From Pseudomonas cuatrocienegasensis (GTDB lineage: Bacteria; Pseudomonadota; Gammaproteobacteria; Pseudomonadales; Pseudomonadaceae): a stretch of 64,000 nucleotides of DNA. Below, piece after piece: positions 16,388-27,649 of the stretch; positions within the stretch are counted from its first letter, which is position 1; every line of letters begins with the position of its first letter. Both the position numbers and the translations under genes were made by a program. A model generated the notes under the pieces. That model was given only the letters and a program-made list of their open reading frames with translations, was not told the origin of the DNA and made no database searches. The stretch covers positions 186,001 to 250,000 of the forward strand of contig NZ_FOFP01000003.1 in assembly GCF_900110925.1 (NCBI RefSeq), in the 5' to 3' direction.

Positions 16388-17653
16388 TTAGAGGAAGATG
16401 CCGCGCAGGATAAAGAAGAAGAAGATCGACAGCGCCGCACCGACCGGCAGCGTGATCAGCCAGGACATAAAGATTTTGCCGATCACGCCCAGGTTCAGCG
16501 CGCCGATACCGCGGGCCAAGCCCACACCCAGTACCGCACCGACCAGGGTGTGGGTGGTAGAGACCGGCAGGCCGATGGCCGAGGCGCCGACCACAGTGGT
16601 CGCGGTGGCCAGTTCGGCAGCGAAACCACGGCTCGGGGTCAGCTCGGTGATTTCCTTGCCGATGGTGGCGATCACCTTGTAGCCGTAAGTGGCCAGGCCG
16701 ATCACGATACCCACGGCACCGAGCAGCAACACCCAGCCGGGCACGGACGATTTGGCGCCAACAGCCATTTCGCCGCCGGACTGGATCACCCCGACAATCG
16801 CCGCCAGCGGGCCGACTGCGTTGGCCACGTCGTTGGAGCCGTGGGCAAAGGCCATGGCGCACGCGGTGAAGATCATCAGAACGGCGAACACCTTCTCCAC
16901 GCTGGCGTAGTGGAATTCCTTATCCGCCTCAACATCGACCTTGATGCGGCTCAGCAAGACGATGCCCAGCAGCATGATCAAGGCGCCAACACCCAGAGAA
17001 AGGAAGAAACCTTCAGTGGCAGAGAGGTCCAGGCCGATATGCTTGAGGCCTTTGGTCAGGGTCATGATGCTGACCATGAAGCCGGTGGCAAACATATACA
17101 GCGGCACAAAACGCTTGGCGTTGAGGAAGGGGTTGTCGGTGTCGATGATCAGTTTCTGCACGCTGACAAACAGGCCAAAGGCAACGATGCCGGACAGTAC
17201 GGGGGAGATCACCCAACTGGCGACGATCGGACCAACACCGTCCCAATGCACGGCGTCCATGGACACACCAACGGCGGCAAAGCCGATCACCGCGCCGACG
17301 ATGGAGTGGGTGGTGGAAACCGGCCAGCCCTTGGTCGACGCCACCAGCAGCCAGGTGCCGGCTGCCAGCAACGCCGACATCATGCCCAGCACCATCAGGT
17401 CCGGGGTGATCATCGAGGCGTCGACGATGCCGCTCTTGATGGTTTCGGTCACCTCGCCGCCGGCCAGGTAGGCGCCGGCGAACTCGAAGACCATGGCGAT
17501 CAGGATCGCCTGTTTGATGGTCAGCGCCTTCGAGCCCACCGATGTACCCATGGCGTTGGCCACGTCATTGGCGCCCACACCCCAGGCCATGAAAAAACCA
17601 AAGAGACAGGCAAGCAGCAGCAATACGAGGCCGTAGTCCGCAATCAGAGACAT
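16388..17653 (-). CDS. pit: PiT-family inorganic phosphate transporter
   Basis: A 421-residue membrane protein with about ten hydrophobic segments and both PiT signature repeats: VGANDVANAMGTSVGSKAL near residues 27-45 and HGSNDVANAVGPLAAIVGV in the second half. It takes up phosphate, probably as a metal-phosphate complex, driven by the proton gradient. It lies 39 bases downstream of the DUF47 gene, forming the common DUF47-pit operon. Confidence 0.95.
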   Translation of the reverse strand: MSLIADYGLVLLLLACLFGFFMAWGVGANDVANAMGTSVGSKALTIKQAILIAMVFEFAGAYLAGGEVTETIKSGIVDASMITPDLMVLGMMSALLAAGTWLLVASTKGWPVSTTHSIVGAVIGFAAVGVSMDAVHWDGVGPIVASWVISPVLSGIVAFGLFVSVQKLIIDTDNPFLNAKRFVPLYMFATGFMVSIMTLTKGLKHIGLDLSATEGFFLSLGVGALIMLLGIVLLSRIKVDVEADKEFHYASVEKVFAVLMIFTACAMAFAHGSNDVANAVGPLAAIVGVIQSGGEMAVGAKSSVPGWVLLLGAVGIVIGLATYGYKVIATIGKEITELTPSRGFAAELATATTVVGASAIGLPVSTTHTLVGAVLGVGLARGIGALNLGVIGKIFMSWLITLPVGAALSIFFFFILRGIFL

Positions 17654-17692
17654 AAATAGTTAATCCGTAGATTCCAGAAAGGACACTGGCGC

Positions 17693-18370
17693 TTAGCGCG
17701 CCAGCAGTTGTTCCAGTCGGTTGCCGACACGTTCGGCCCGATCGGCTACATCGCCGATCCATTCGATGATCTTGTAGAGAAACATCACATCGACAGCCGG
17801 GAGATCCTTTTCCAGTTTGAACAGCGCGCGCCGAACGTCGATTTGCATCTTGTCGGTGTCGCGTTCGATTTGCTCCAGCTCCAGCACCATGGCTTCGACC
17901 AATGCGGCTTCGCGGCCACCAAAGCCGGTTTCCAGCAATTCATCGAGTTCATTCATGGCCTTCAGCGCCTGGGCGCTGGCATCCACCGTGCGCTGCACGA
18001 AGCTGCGCATCAGCGGCTGCAGGGCCTGCGGAATGGCCATTTCACGGCCCAGCATAAGGCCGGCAATGTCCTTGGCGCGGTTGGCAACTTTGTCCTGTAC
18101 ACTCAGCAGCTCAAGCAAGTCCGAGCGCGGTACGGGCAGAAACAGGCTCTTGGGCAGGTGCTGACGCACGCTTTTCTTGAGCTTGTCGGCCTCATATTCG
18201 AGGTTGGCCATTTCCTGTTGTACCTGTTCCACCTTGGCCCAATCCTGAGCCATCACGGCCTCAAAGAACGGCACAAGATTCGCGGCGCACTCATGGGCTT
18301 TGGCGAAGTGCTTCTGCATCGGCCCGATGGGTGAACGGCCAAACAGGCTGGCAAACGGATTGACTGGCAT
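17693..18370 (-). CDS. DUF47/TIGR00153 PhoU-like regulator of the Pit transporter
   Basis: A 225-residue, mostly helical protein of the DUF47 (PhoU-related) family, with the start MPVNPFASLFGRSPIGPMQKHFAKAHECAANL. ATG 18370 is preferred to the upstream GTG because family members begin here. DUF47 proteins are encoded next to pit genes and are thought to control Pit activity. Conserved acidic and Asp/Glu-rich helices (MANLEYEADKLKKSVRQHLPKSLFLPVPRSDLLELL) probably bind metal, as in PhoU. Confidence 0.92.
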   Translation of the reverse strand: MPVNPFASLFGRSPIGPMQKHFAKAHECAANLVPFFEAVMAQDWAKVEQVQQEMANLEYEADKLKKSVRQHLPKSLFLPVPRSDLLELLSVQDKVANRAKDIAGLMLGREMAIPQALQPLMRSFVQRTVDASAQALKAMNELDELLETGFGGREAALVEAMVLELEQIERDTDKMQIDVRRALFKLEKDLPAVDVMFLYKIIEWIGDVADRAERVGNRLEQLLAR

Positions 18371-18480
18371 AGGGTGAACCCCGGCTTTAAGAAGGCGGCA
18401 AGTATACGGATCACTCCCCAGGCTCGCCAGCGCATGTAATCGGACTGTCACATATCATCGTAGGCGCACTATTCATCACT

Positions 18481-19845
18481 ATGTTCAAAGAAACCGAAAT
18501 TAAACTGCGAGTCAGCCCCGAAACCCTGCTGGCGCTGCGCGACCACCCGCTGCTGAAGAAACGCAACAAGAGCGGCTGGCAGGAACACCCGCTGTACAAC
18601 CAGTACTACGACACGCCTGCGCGCGACCTGGCCGCGGCCAAGGTCGCCCTGCGCCTGCGCCGTGACGGCGAGCAAATCATCCAGACCTTCAAGAGCCGCG
18701 GCCAGAGCATCGCAGGCCTGTCCGAGCGTCACGAGTGGGATTGGTACCTGGAACAGCCCGAGCTGGATATCAGCCGCCTGGACGACAGCTGCTGGCCGGC
18801 GGCGCTCGCCGAGCTGGATAAAGCCCTGCTGCAGCCGCTGTTCACCACCGACTTCGTGCGCCAGCGTGCGGAAATCGCCTGGGGTCGCGGCAAAGCCAAG
18901 GTGGTTATCGAAGCCGCCCTGGATCTAGGCAAGGTGATTGCCGGTGAGGGTGAAGAAGAAATCTGCGAGCTGGAGCTTGAGCTGCGCCAAGGCGAACCCG
19001 AAGCCCTGCTTGAACTGGCCGAGGCCCTGGCCGCCGACCTGGCGCTGATGCCCTGCGACATCAGCAAGGCCGAGCGCGGCTACCGCCTGTTCGATGCCGG
19101 CAGCTACAACCTGAGCCTCAACGCGCCCGAGCTGAATGCCGAAGCCAACCTGGATGACAGCCTCAGCGCCCTCGCCTGGCACCTGCTCGGCAGCAGCCAG
19201 CGCCTGGCCGAACAGTATCGTTTCAACGGCCACTGGCGCCTGCTGGTGGATTGGGTTGCACAGTTGGTCGATCTACGCGCCCTGCTCGGCAGCCTTGGCC
19301 AGGCCGCGCCGCGCAGCACCAGCAATGCCCTGCGCCAGACCCTCGACGCGCTGCTGCAGCACTGGCGCCCGATCGTCCAGGCCGGGCAACTCGACGACGC
19401 GGTGCGCAAAGTGGCCCCGGCACAGTTCGCCGAAGAGCTGACGCTGACCCGCTGGGGCCAGTTCTCCCTGGGCACTTCCAGCTGGCTGCTGGCCCGCCGC
19501 TGGACCATTGAGCGCAACAACCGCGGCAATCGCCAGGGCGCCGCGCCGCTGGGCAACTGGCTGCCGACCCTGATCGCCGAAGAAGGCGCCGCCCTGCAGC
19601 TCAAACGCTACCAGCAGCAGCCCGAAGACCTGAGCGAGCAACTGCCACGCCTGGAGCGCCTGCTGGTCTGGCTGCGCCTGGCGCGCAACGTACTCGATGT
19701 GGCCGAAACCGACCGCCTGTATGGGGAGATGTGCAAGCTCAGCGAGCTCGCTCAGCAGCCGCGTGATGCCGAGGTACTGGCTGCCCGTCAGGCCCAGGCC
19801 CATACTGTGGCAACGCTGAAAGCCTGGCGGCAATTAGTGAAGTAA
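18481..19845 (+). CDS. CYTH-CHAD protein (YgiF-like inorganic triphosphatase)
   Basis: A 454-residue protein with an N-terminal CYTH domain opening with the ExExK motif (FKETEIKLRV) and continuing with the basic strands KVALRLRRDGEQIIQTFKSRGQ. Basic and acidic strands form the triphosphate tunnel. The C-terminal half (about residues 220-450) is a helical CHAD-like domain, a fold that binds polyphosphate. Similar E. coli YgiF hydrolyses inorganic triphosphate. It is divergent from DUF47-pit, consistent with phosphate metabolism, and ppx/ppk lie further along. Confidence 0.9.
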   Translation: MFKETEIKLRVSPETLLALRDHPLLKKRNKSGWQEHPLYNQYYDTPARDLAAAKVALRLRRDGEQIIQTFKSRGQSIAGLSERHEWDWYLEQPELDISRLDDSCWPAALAELDKALLQPLFTTDFVRQRAEIAWGRGKAKVVIEAALDLGKVIAGEGEEEICELELELRQGEPEALLELAEALAADLALMPCDISKAERGYRLFDAGSYNLSLNAPELNAEANLDDSLSALAWHLLGSSQRLAEQYRFNGHWRLLVDWVAQLVDLRALLGSLGQAAPRSTSNALRQTLDALLQHWRPIVQAGQLDDAVRKVAPAQFAEELTLTRWGQFSLGTSSWLLARRWTIERNNRGNRQGAAPLGNWLPTLIAEEGAALQLKRYQQQPEDLSEQLPRLERLLVWLRLARNVLDVAETDRLYGEMCKLSELAQQPRDAEVLAARQAQAHTVATLKAWRQLVK

Positions 19846-19943
19846 TCGACAGTACGGCCGCGCAGGCCCCGCCATGCACCCCGCGCATGGCACCTGCACG
19901 GCCGTTTTGCGGCACACTGCAGGACCATGACTCACTCGCACGA

Positions 19944-19992
19944 GGGTCTGTTGATTTTTCGTGCGCGGCCGCGACGAAACGTCCACAGACCC
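19944..19992. repeat. Minimal 49-bp palindromic copy of the MITE-like repeat
   Basis: GGGTCTGTTGATTTTTCGTG is joined through GCGGCCGC to ACGAAACGTCCACAGACCC. The two ends are imperfect inverted repeats of each other and match the terminal repeats of the 56308-56585 element. Only the ends remain, with no internal part. The right end stops 2 bases before the AGGGAG ribosome-binding site of the gene at 20004, so the transcript would carry a hairpin directly upstream of that site. Confidence 0.7.
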
Positions 19993-20003
19993 CAGGGAGC
20001 CCC

Positions 20004-21788
<1,785 letters not shown>

Positions 21789-21848
21789 CCAACGGGCCGC
21801 CGGACGGCAGCTCGAACGCGCCCAGGCGCCGCAGAAAATGGAGTTTGT

Positions 21849-22784
21849 ATGGAAATCGGCAGTGTAATTTTTCTCTTCGTCGGCCTTGCCGTCGCCGTGG
21901 TCTTCATGGGTTTCAAGGTGGTCCCGCAAGGCTCGCAGTGGACGGTAGAGCGCTTCGGCCGTTACACCAACACCCTTAAACCGGGCCTGAACATCATCGT
22001 CCCGGTGATGGACCGCATCGGCCGCAAGCTCAATGTCATGGAAAGCGTGCTGGATATTCCCCCCCAGGAAGTCATCACCGCCGACAACGCCACGGTGCAG
22101 ATCGACGCCGTGTGCTTCTTCCAGGTGATCAACGCGGCCCAGGCGGCCTATGAGGTCAACAACCTCGAGCACGCCATCCGCAACCTGCTGCAAACCAATA
22201 TCCGCACCGTGCTCGGCTCCATGGAGCTGGACGCCATGCTCAGCCAGCGCGACGGGATCAACGAGAAACTGCTACGCACCGTCGATGAAGCCACCGCGCC
22301 CTGGGGCATCAAGATCACCCGTATCGAGATCAAGGACATCAGCCCGCCCGCCGACCTGATGGCGGCGATGTCCGGGCAGATGAAGGCCGAGCGCATCAAG
22401 CGTGCACAAATTCTCGAAGCCGAGGGCCTGCGCGCCGCCGCCATCCTTACCGCCGAAGGCAAGAAACAGGCGCAAATCCTCGAGGCCGAGGGCGAACGCC
22501 AGGCCGCCTTCCTCGAAGCCGAGGCGCGCGAACGCGCGGCGGCCGCCGAAGCCGAGGCGACGCGTATGGTTTCCGAGGCGATTGCCAGTGGCAACGTGCA
22601 GGCGATCAACTACTTCGTCGCGCAGAAATACATCGACGCCCTGGGCAAGCTGACCGCCTCGCCCAACAGCAAGGTGATCCTCATGCCGCTGGAAGCCAGC
22701 CAGATGATTGGGGCGGTGGGCGGCATCGGCGAGATCGTCAAGGCCACTTTCGGCACCCCAACCGACGGCGACAGGAAACGCTAA
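21849..22784 (+). CDS. SPFH/band 7 (stomatin/QmcA-like) membrane protein
   Basis: A 311-residue protein with one N-terminal membrane segment ([21 protein letters not shown]), a band 7 domain ([34 protein letters not shown]) and an Ala/Glu-rich coiled coil about residues 180-245. SPFH proteins form large oligomeric cages in the inner membrane and act as scaffolds for proteases and membrane microdomains. It is followed 3 bases later by an NfeD-family partner, the classic SPFH-NfeD pair. Confidence 0.95.
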   Translation: MEIGSVIFLFVGLAVAVVFMGFKVVPQGSQWTVERFGRYTNTLKPGLNIIVPVMDRIGRKLNVMESVLDIPPQEVITADNATVQIDAVCFFQVINAAQAAYEVNNLEHAIRNLLQTNIRTVLGSMELDAMLSQRDGINEKLLRTVDEATAPWGIKITRIEIKDISPPADLMAAMSGQMKAERIKRAQILEAEGLRAAAILTAEGKKQAQILEAEGERQAAFLEAEARERAAAAEAEATRMVSEAIASGNVQAINYFVAQKYIDALGKLTASPNSKVILMPLEASQMIGAVGGIGEIVKATFGTPTDGDRKR

Positions 22785-22787
22785 GCC

Positions 22788-23237
22788 ATGTTCGATGCCC
22801 TGCAGCACCTGAGTTTCTGGAACTGGTTGGCCTTCGGCACCCTGCTGCTGATCCTCGAGGTGTTCGGGGCCGGTGGCTACCTGTTGTGGATCGGCCTGGC
22901 CGCCGCGGCGGTGGGTTTGCTCACCTACCTCATCCCGGACCTGCACTGGACCCTGCAGTTCGTGCTGTTCGGTGTCCTCGCCATCCTCACCGCCGTGTAT
23001 TGGTGGCGACGCCAGCGCACCGCCGCCAAACCCTCTGACCAACCGGGGCTGAACCAGCGTGGCAGCGAGCTGCTGGGGCGCACCTTCACCCTGCACGAAG
23101 CGATCAGCGGCGGGCGCGGCAAGATCAAGGCTGGCGATAGCCTGTGGCTGGTCAGCGGCCCTGAGCTGCCGGCCGGCAGCCAGGTGCGGGTGATCGGCCA
23201 GGATGGTGTGCTGCTGAAGGTCGACGCGGTGCCATAA
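22788..23237 (+). CDS. NfeD-family membrane protein
   Basis: A 149-residue short NfeD protein. Three to four hydrophobic segments (for example WLAFGTLLLILEVFGAGGYLLWIGLAAAAVGLLTYL) are followed by a soluble OB-fold domain (GRTFTLHEAISGGRGKIKAGDSLWLVSGPELPAGSQVRVIGQDG). It works with the upstream SPFH protein. The stop TAA overlaps ATA at 23234, where an intact downstream gene may once have had its ATG. Confidence 0.93.
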   Translation: MFDALQHLSFWNWLAFGTLLLILEVFGAGGYLLWIGLAAAAVGLLTYLIPDLHWTLQFVLFGVLAILTAVYWWRRQRTAAKPSDQPGLNQRGSELLGRTFTLHEAISGGRGKIKAGDSLWLVSGPELPAGSQVRVIGQDGVLLKVDAVP

Positions 23238-23570
23238 CGCTGCCGGTCACGGCGCTGACCCCAGCCGATGGCGCGGCGGCACTGGCGCTGCTCGAACACG
23301 CGTTTGCCGAAGACCCTCGCCTGGGTGCTGCAACAGACCCAGCCCGGTTACACGGCCCGCCGACGGGCCTATCTGGGCGCCTGGCAGGCTGACCAACTGC
23401 TGGGGCTGAGCTGTTTAACCCTAGCCGAGCCCGCCACCGACCCGGCAAGCCTGTCAGCCCTCGGCGAGCGCATTGCCCAAGCCGGTGTTACCTGCAACGC
23501 CTATGCTGAAGCAGGCGCTGCCACCATCCGACTGAACCCTTGCGTCAATCGGCGTTCTTATCCTTCAGGA
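23234..23570 (+). pseudogene. Decayed acetyltransferase-like (GNAT) gene remnant
   Basis: A reading frame beginning at ATA 23234 gives LTPADGAAALALLEHAFAED, which resembles the N-terminus of GNAT acetyltransferases. After about residue 25 the sense continues only in another frame (AWVLQQTQPGYTARRRAYLG and later GLSCLTLAEPATDP). This implies a lost start codon (ATG to ATA, inside the expected ATGA overlap with nfeD), a small deletion, and probably further internal loss. No catalytic core is left. The family call is from general appearance only. Confidence 0.4.
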
Positions 23571-23594
23571 TTACCCCCTCACGGAGCTACTGCC

Positions 23595-23891
23595 ATGCGT
23601 AAGTTCACCCCCCTGCTGCTTGCTGTACTCGTCGTTTGCAGCGCCTCGGCCTCGGCCGCCGGTCTGCGCGATATCCTTTCTTCCGGCGCCACCACGGCTT
23701 CGACCTACCTGACGTTCAAGGACAAGAAGCTGATCGTCCCGGCCCACGACGAGGCCACCAGCTTCGTTGCCAGCGGCGGCGAGATCCGCGGTCCGTACCT
23801 GGAAGCAGCCCTGCAGCAACTGCGCGCTGAGAATCCAAGCCTGCAGGCCAGCGACATGGAACTGGCCAGCGCCATCCTCGCAGCTGAGTAA
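23595..23891 (+). CDS. Small secreted DUF2388 protein
   Basis: A 98-residue protein with a clear signal peptide (MRKFTPLLLAVLVVCSASASA, cleavage after about residue 21). The short mature domain contains GLRDILSSGATTASTYLTFKDKKLIVPAHDEATSFVASGGEIRGPYLEAAL, typical of the DUF2388/TIGR02448 family of Pseudomonas periplasmic proteins. Function unknown. CGGAG lies 8 bases before the ATG. A strong terminator follows at 23933. Confidence 0.85.
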   Translation: MRKFTPLLLAVLVVCSASASAAGLRDILSSGATTASTYLTFKDKKLIVPAHDEATSFVASGGEIRGPYLEAALQQLRAENPSLQASDMELASAILAAE

Positions 23892-23930
23892 TAAGCGCCT
23901 GGATGCAACAGCCAAGCACAACGAAATACC

Positions 23931-23967
23931 ATAAAAAAACCGCTGCCTCGGCAGCGGTTTTTTATGG
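23931..23967 (+). terminator. Rho-independent terminator after the DUF2388 gene
   Basis: The stem AACCGCTGCC/GGCAGCGGTT with a short CTC... loop is flanked by an A-run and TTTTTTAT, so it can act in both directions. It lies 40 bases after the DUF2388 stop. Confidence 0.9.
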
Positions 23968-24254
23968 CGATGTCCCAAAATCGTGTTGCATCCCGTGCAA
24001 GCCATCACGCAGCACCAGGGTGAACTACCGAACACGCGTAGGAGCCCCGCCTCGGGGCGAATCGATGGCAGTCATGCAGTTATTTCGGCGTTACCCATGG
24101 CATTCGCCGTGGGGCGCGGCCCACAAAAAGCATCGTCGCAGTGCAACAGGGTACTGGGACATAGCCTTTTCTATAGTGATGTCGTGGGGTACGCCGTGCG
24201 CACGGCGCACCCTACTCTCCATGCCTCACTCAATGGGGACATAGCCTTTGACGC
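23968..24254. repeat. Gene-free stretch with REP palindromes and a direct repeat
   Basis: No credible gene lies here. It contains a REP-type palindrome around 24037-24062 (GTAGGAGCCCCGCCTCGGGG), a perfect-looking palindrome 24184-24215 (GTGGGGTACGCCGTGCGCAC and its mirror) and a 14-base direct repeat GGGACATAGCCTTT at 24156-24169 and 24236-24249. The second copy ends 5 bases before the gcvH stop. gcvP, which I recall following gcvH in P. aeruginosa, is absent. Confidence 0.6.
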
Positions 24255-24641
24255 TTACTCAGCTTCGGACGCAGCCTTGTACGCTTCGGCATCCAGCAGC
24301 TTATCCAGCTCGCTGGCGTCCTGCGGCTTGAGCGTGAAGAACCAGCTGCCATAAGGATCGCTGTTGACGCTCTCCGGGCTGTCGGCCAGGGCTTCGTTGA
24401 TCGCGATAACTTCACCGCCGACTGGCGCGTAGATATCGGATGCCGCCTTCACAGACTCCACGACACCGGCTTCCTGGCCTGCAGCCAATACCTTGCCGAC
24501 TTCCGGCAGTTCGATAAACACCACATCACCCAACGCTTCCTGAGCGTGGTCGGAGATGCCCACGGTGATGCTGCCATCGGCTTCCAGGCGCGCCCATTCG
24601 TGGCTGGCGGCGTAACGCAGGTCGGCGGGAATCGTGCTCAT
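24255..24641 (-). CDS. gcvH: Glycine cleavage system H protein
   Basis: A 128-residue lipoyl-carrier protein that shuttles the aminomethyl group between the P, T and L proteins. The lipoylated residue is Lys65 in [20 protein letters not shown]. Length and the C-terminal block [27 protein letters not shown] are normal. It lies 98 bases downstream of gcvT on the same strand. The P protein is not encoded next to it and must be elsewhere in the genome if the system works. Confidence 0.96.
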   Translation of the reverse strand: MSTIPADLRYAASHEWARLEADGSITVGISDHAQEALGDVVFIELPEVGKVLAAGQEAGVVESVKAASDIYAPVGGEVIAINEALADSPESVNSDPYGSWFFTLKPQDASELDKLLDAEAYKAASEAE

Positions 24642-24739
24642 GTAGGCGTCCTCATAGGTCGGTGACGGCGATCGCGCCGTCAGGAAAAGTTAACAGCTCA
24701 GGGCCTGACCGCGATAGACGCAGCCAGAGCCAGGAAATA

Positions 24740-25834
24740 TCAGATCAAGGCTTTACCGTGGCGCACAAACAGCGGTTTGACCACCCGCACCGGGTACCAC
24801 TTGCCGCGAATTTCCACCTCGGCGCGTTCCCCGGTCGCCGCTGGCACGCGGGCCAGGGCGATGGACTTGCCCAACGTGGGCGAGAAGCTGCCACTGGTGA
24901 TTTCACCCTCACCCACGCCATCGACCCGCACCACCTGGTGTGCGCGCAGCACGCCGCGCTCCTCGAGCACCAGGCCGACCAGCTTGGCCTGCACGCCAGC
25001 GGCCTTTTGTGCGGCCAGGGCCGCACGGCCGATAAAAGCGCGGGTCGGCGGGTTCCAGGCCACGCTCCAGGCCATGTTGGCGGCCAGCGGGCTGGTCTGC
25101 TCGTCCATGTCCTGGCCGTAGAGATTCATCCCGGCTTCCAGGCGCAGGGTGTCGCGCGCACCCAGGCCGATGGGTGAAATCCCCGCGCCCACCAGTTCAT
25201 TGAAAAAGGCCACGCCCTGGTCAGCCGGCAGAATGATTTCCAGGCCATCTTCACCGGTGTAACCGGTGCGCGCGATAAACCAGTTGCCTTGGGCAAGCCC
25301 GTGGAAGGGTGCCAGATGCTGGATCAGCTCGGCACGCGCCGGGCTCACCAGCTCGGCGACCCGAGCACGGGCTTTCGGCCCCTGGATCGCCAGCATGGCC
25401 AGCTCGGCGCGCTCATCGAGCTGCACGCTGAAACCTTCACACTGCTGACGCATCCAGGCCAGGTCCTTGTCGCGGGTCGCGGCGTTGACCACAACCCGGT
25501 ATGCCAGGCCCTGCTCGCCGTCATTACGGTAGACGATCAGGTCATCGATCACTCCGCCCTGGGCATTGAGCATGCCGCTGTACAGGGCCTTGCCCGAGGC
25601 CTCGAGCCGCGCCACGTCGTTGGCCAGCAATTGCTGCAGGTAAGCCTGGGCGTCAGGTCCGGCGACATCGACCACGGTCATGTGCGACACATCGAAGACC
25701 CCGCAATCGCGGCGCACCTGATGGTGCTCCTCGACCTGCGAACCGTAATGCAGCGGCATGTCCCAGCCACCAAAGTCGACCAGCTTGGCGCCCAGGGCGA
25801 GGTGCAGGTCATAGAGCGGGGTACGCTGTCCCAT
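24740..25834 (-). CDS. gcvT: Aminomethyltransferase (glycine cleavage T protein)
   Basis: A 364-residue folate-dependent aminomethyltransferase that transfers the one-carbon unit from the H protein to tetrahydrofolate and releases ammonia. Visible family blocks are [46 protein letters not shown] at the N-terminus and [13 protein letters not shown] in the middle. GGAAGGAGAT precedes the ATG. I saw no glycine riboswitch in the 178 bases upstream; a TACAAT hexamer at about 25957-25962 (minus strand) may be a -10 element. Confidence 0.95.
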   Translation of the reverse strand: MGQRTPLYDLHLALGAKLVDFGGWDMPLHYGSQVEEHHQVRRDCGVFDVSHMTVVDVAGPDAQAYLQQLLANDVARLEASGKALYSGMLNAQGGVIDDLIVYRNDGEQGLAYRVVVNAATRDKDLAWMRQQCEGFSVQLDERAELAMLAIQGPKARARVAELVSPARAELIQHLAPFHGLAQGNWFIARTGYTGEDGLEIILPADQGVAFFNELVGAGISPIGLGARDTLRLEAGMNLYGQDMDEQTSPLAANMAWSVAWNPPTRAFIGRAALAAQKAAGVQAKLVGLVLEERGVLRAHQVVRVDGVGEGEITSGSFSPTLGKSIALARVPAATGERAEVEIRGKWYPVRVVKPLFVRHGKALI

Positions 25835-26012
25835 GGGTATCTCCTTCCGGGCGTGGCGAAGCTGCGGGCGAGCGTCAGGCCGGGGTAGCCCTTGCAGCAG
25901 GCCAGCACGGTCCGGCGTGCTCGGTCAACATGACAGGCCGCAGCGAATGGCGCGCATTGTAGCGGCAAGCCTGCGGTGGGTCATCCTGACCATCGGCTAC
26001 CGGGGCGAACGG

Positions 26013-27635
26013 TCAGTCTTCGCCGATTCGCCGCGCCGAGCGCCGAATCAGCCCAACCACCGGCAGCAGGCCCACCAGCACCAGGGTCAGGGCCGGCAGC
26101 GCCGCCCGTGCCCACTCCCCTTCGCTGGTCATCTCGAAGACCCGCACCGACAGGGTGTCCCAGCCGAAGGGACGCATCAGCAGCGTCGCCGGCATTTCCT
26201 TGAGCACGTCGACGAACACCAGCAGCGCCGCCGACAACACCCCCGGCACCAGCAACGGCAGGTACACCGTGAAGAACAACCGTGGCCCACCTACACCCAG
26301 GCTGCGCGAGGCTTCCGGCAACGACGGGCGAATACGCGCCAGGCTGTTTTCCAGCGGCCCATAGGCCACCGCCATAAAGCGAATCAGGTAGGCCAGCAGC
26401 AACGCTGACAGGCTGCCGAGCAGCAGCGGTTTACCCGCGCCGCCGAGCCAGCTGGACAGCGGAATCACCAGCTCACGATCCAGATAACTGAAGGCCAGCA
26501 TGATCGCCACCGCGAGCATCGAACCAGGCAAAGCGTAGCCGACATTGGCCAGGCTGACGCCGCTGCGCATCAGCCGGGTCGGCGCCAGGCGCCGGGCGAA
26601 CGCCAGCAGCAGCGCCACCGACACGGTGATCAAGGCGGCCATCGCGCCCAGGTACAGGGTGTGCAGGATCAGCGCGGTGTAGCGCTCATCGAGGTCGAAA
26701 CGCCCACGCTGCCAGAACCACACCAGCAGTTGCGCCATCGGGATGACAAAGGCGCAGGTGAACACCAGCACACACCAGCCCGTGGCCGCCGCGGCCTGCA
26801 GCCCCTTGAGCGGGTACAACGCCTTGCCCCGCGGACGCTCGTTGGTCGGCCGCACCGCGCCACGGGCACGCCGCTCGCCGTAGAGCACCAGCATCACCGC
26901 CAGCAGCAGCAGGCTGGCCAGTTGGGTGGCGCTGGTCAGGCTGTAGAAGCTGTACCAGGTCTTGTAGATGGCAGTGGTGAAGGTATCGAAGTTGAACACC
27001 GACACCGCGCCGAAATCGGCCAGGGTTTCCATGATCGCCAGGGCCAGCCCTGCACCGATGGCCGGGCGCGCCATCGGCAGGGCAACCCGCCAGAACGCCT
27101 GCCAGGGCGACAGGCCAAGCACCCGCGCCGCCTCCATCAGACCCTTGCCCTGGGCGAGGAAGGCATTGCGCGCGAGCAGGTAGACATAGGGATAGAACAC
27201 CAGCACCAGGACGATGATCACCCCGCCGGTAGAGCGCACCCGCGGCAAGCGCAAGCCACTGCCGAAACACTCGCGCATCAGAGTTTGCACCGGCCCGGCA
27301 AAGTCCAGTAAACCAACGAAGACAAAGGCCAGCACATAAGCGGGAATAGCGAACGGCAGCATCAGCGCCCAGTCCAGCCAGCGCCGGCCGGGAAACTCGC
27401 AGAGGCTGGTGAGCCAGGCCAGGCTGACGCCCAGCAACGTCACGCCAATGCCGACCCCCAGCACCAGGGTCAGGGTATTGCCGATCAGGCGCAGCAACTG
27501 GGTTTGCCACAGGTGCGCCCAGATCTGCTGGTCCACCTCGTGCCAGCTGAACAGCAACACGCTGAGCGGCAGCAGAACCAGCAGCACGACAACGAAGACG
27601 ATCGGATACCAACGGCGCTGGGCGGGATGGGCCAC
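26013..27635 (-). CDS. Ferric-iron ABC transporter permease (FbpB-like)
   Basis: A 540-residue inner-membrane protein with two homologous permease halves, each containing a binding-protein-dependent EAA loop (GLMEAARVLGLSPWQAFWRVALPMARPA and LPEASRSLGVGGPRLFFTVYLPLLVPG). The fused double-permease layout is typical of FbpB/SfuB iron transporters. The matching substrate-binding gene lies upstream, separated by a hairpin at about 27650-27684. An ATPase gene is not adjacent, as I also recall for P. aeruginosa PA5216/PA5217. Confidence 0.92.
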   Translation of the reverse strand: MAHPAQRRWYPIVFVVVLLVLLPLSVLLFSWHEVDQQIWAHLWQTQLLRLIGNTLTLVLGVGIGVTLLGVSLAWLTSLCEFPGRRWLDWALMLPFAIPAYVLAFVFVGLLDFAGPVQTLMRECFGSGLRLPRVRSTGGVIIVLVLVFYPYVYLLARNAFLAQGKGLMEAARVLGLSPWQAFWRVALPMARPAIGAGLALAIMETLADFGAVSVFNFDTFTTAIYKTWYSFYSLTSATQLASLLLLAVMLVLYGERRARGAVRPTNERPRGKALYPLKGLQAAAATGWCVLVFTCAFVIPMAQLLVWFWQRGRFDLDERYTALILHTLYLGAMAALITVSVALLLAFARRLAPTRLMRSGVSLANVGYALPGSMLAVAIMLAFSYLDRELVIPLSSWLGGAGKPLLLGSLSALLLAYLIRFMAVAYGPLENSLARIRPSLPEASRSLGVGGPRLFFTVYLPLLVPGVLSAALLVFVDVLKEMPATLLMRPFGWDTLSVRVFEMTSEGEWARAALPALTLVLVGLLPVVGLIRRSARRIGED

Positions 27636-27649
27636 GCAGATTCCTCAAG

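Noticed and set aside
15746..17659. 637-codon plus-strand frame antisense to argE and pit
   Set aside because: Its product is Gln/His/Gly-rich without any known domain and lies exactly opposite two well-supported genes. It reflects high-GC third-position bias.
18430..18470. Pho box before the CYTH gene or DUF47-pit
   Set aside because: CTGTCAC matches one half, but the second half at the right spacing does not.
25835..26012. Glycine riboswitch upstream of gcvT
   Set aside because: No tandem aptamer core or expression platform recognisable by eye in 178 bases.
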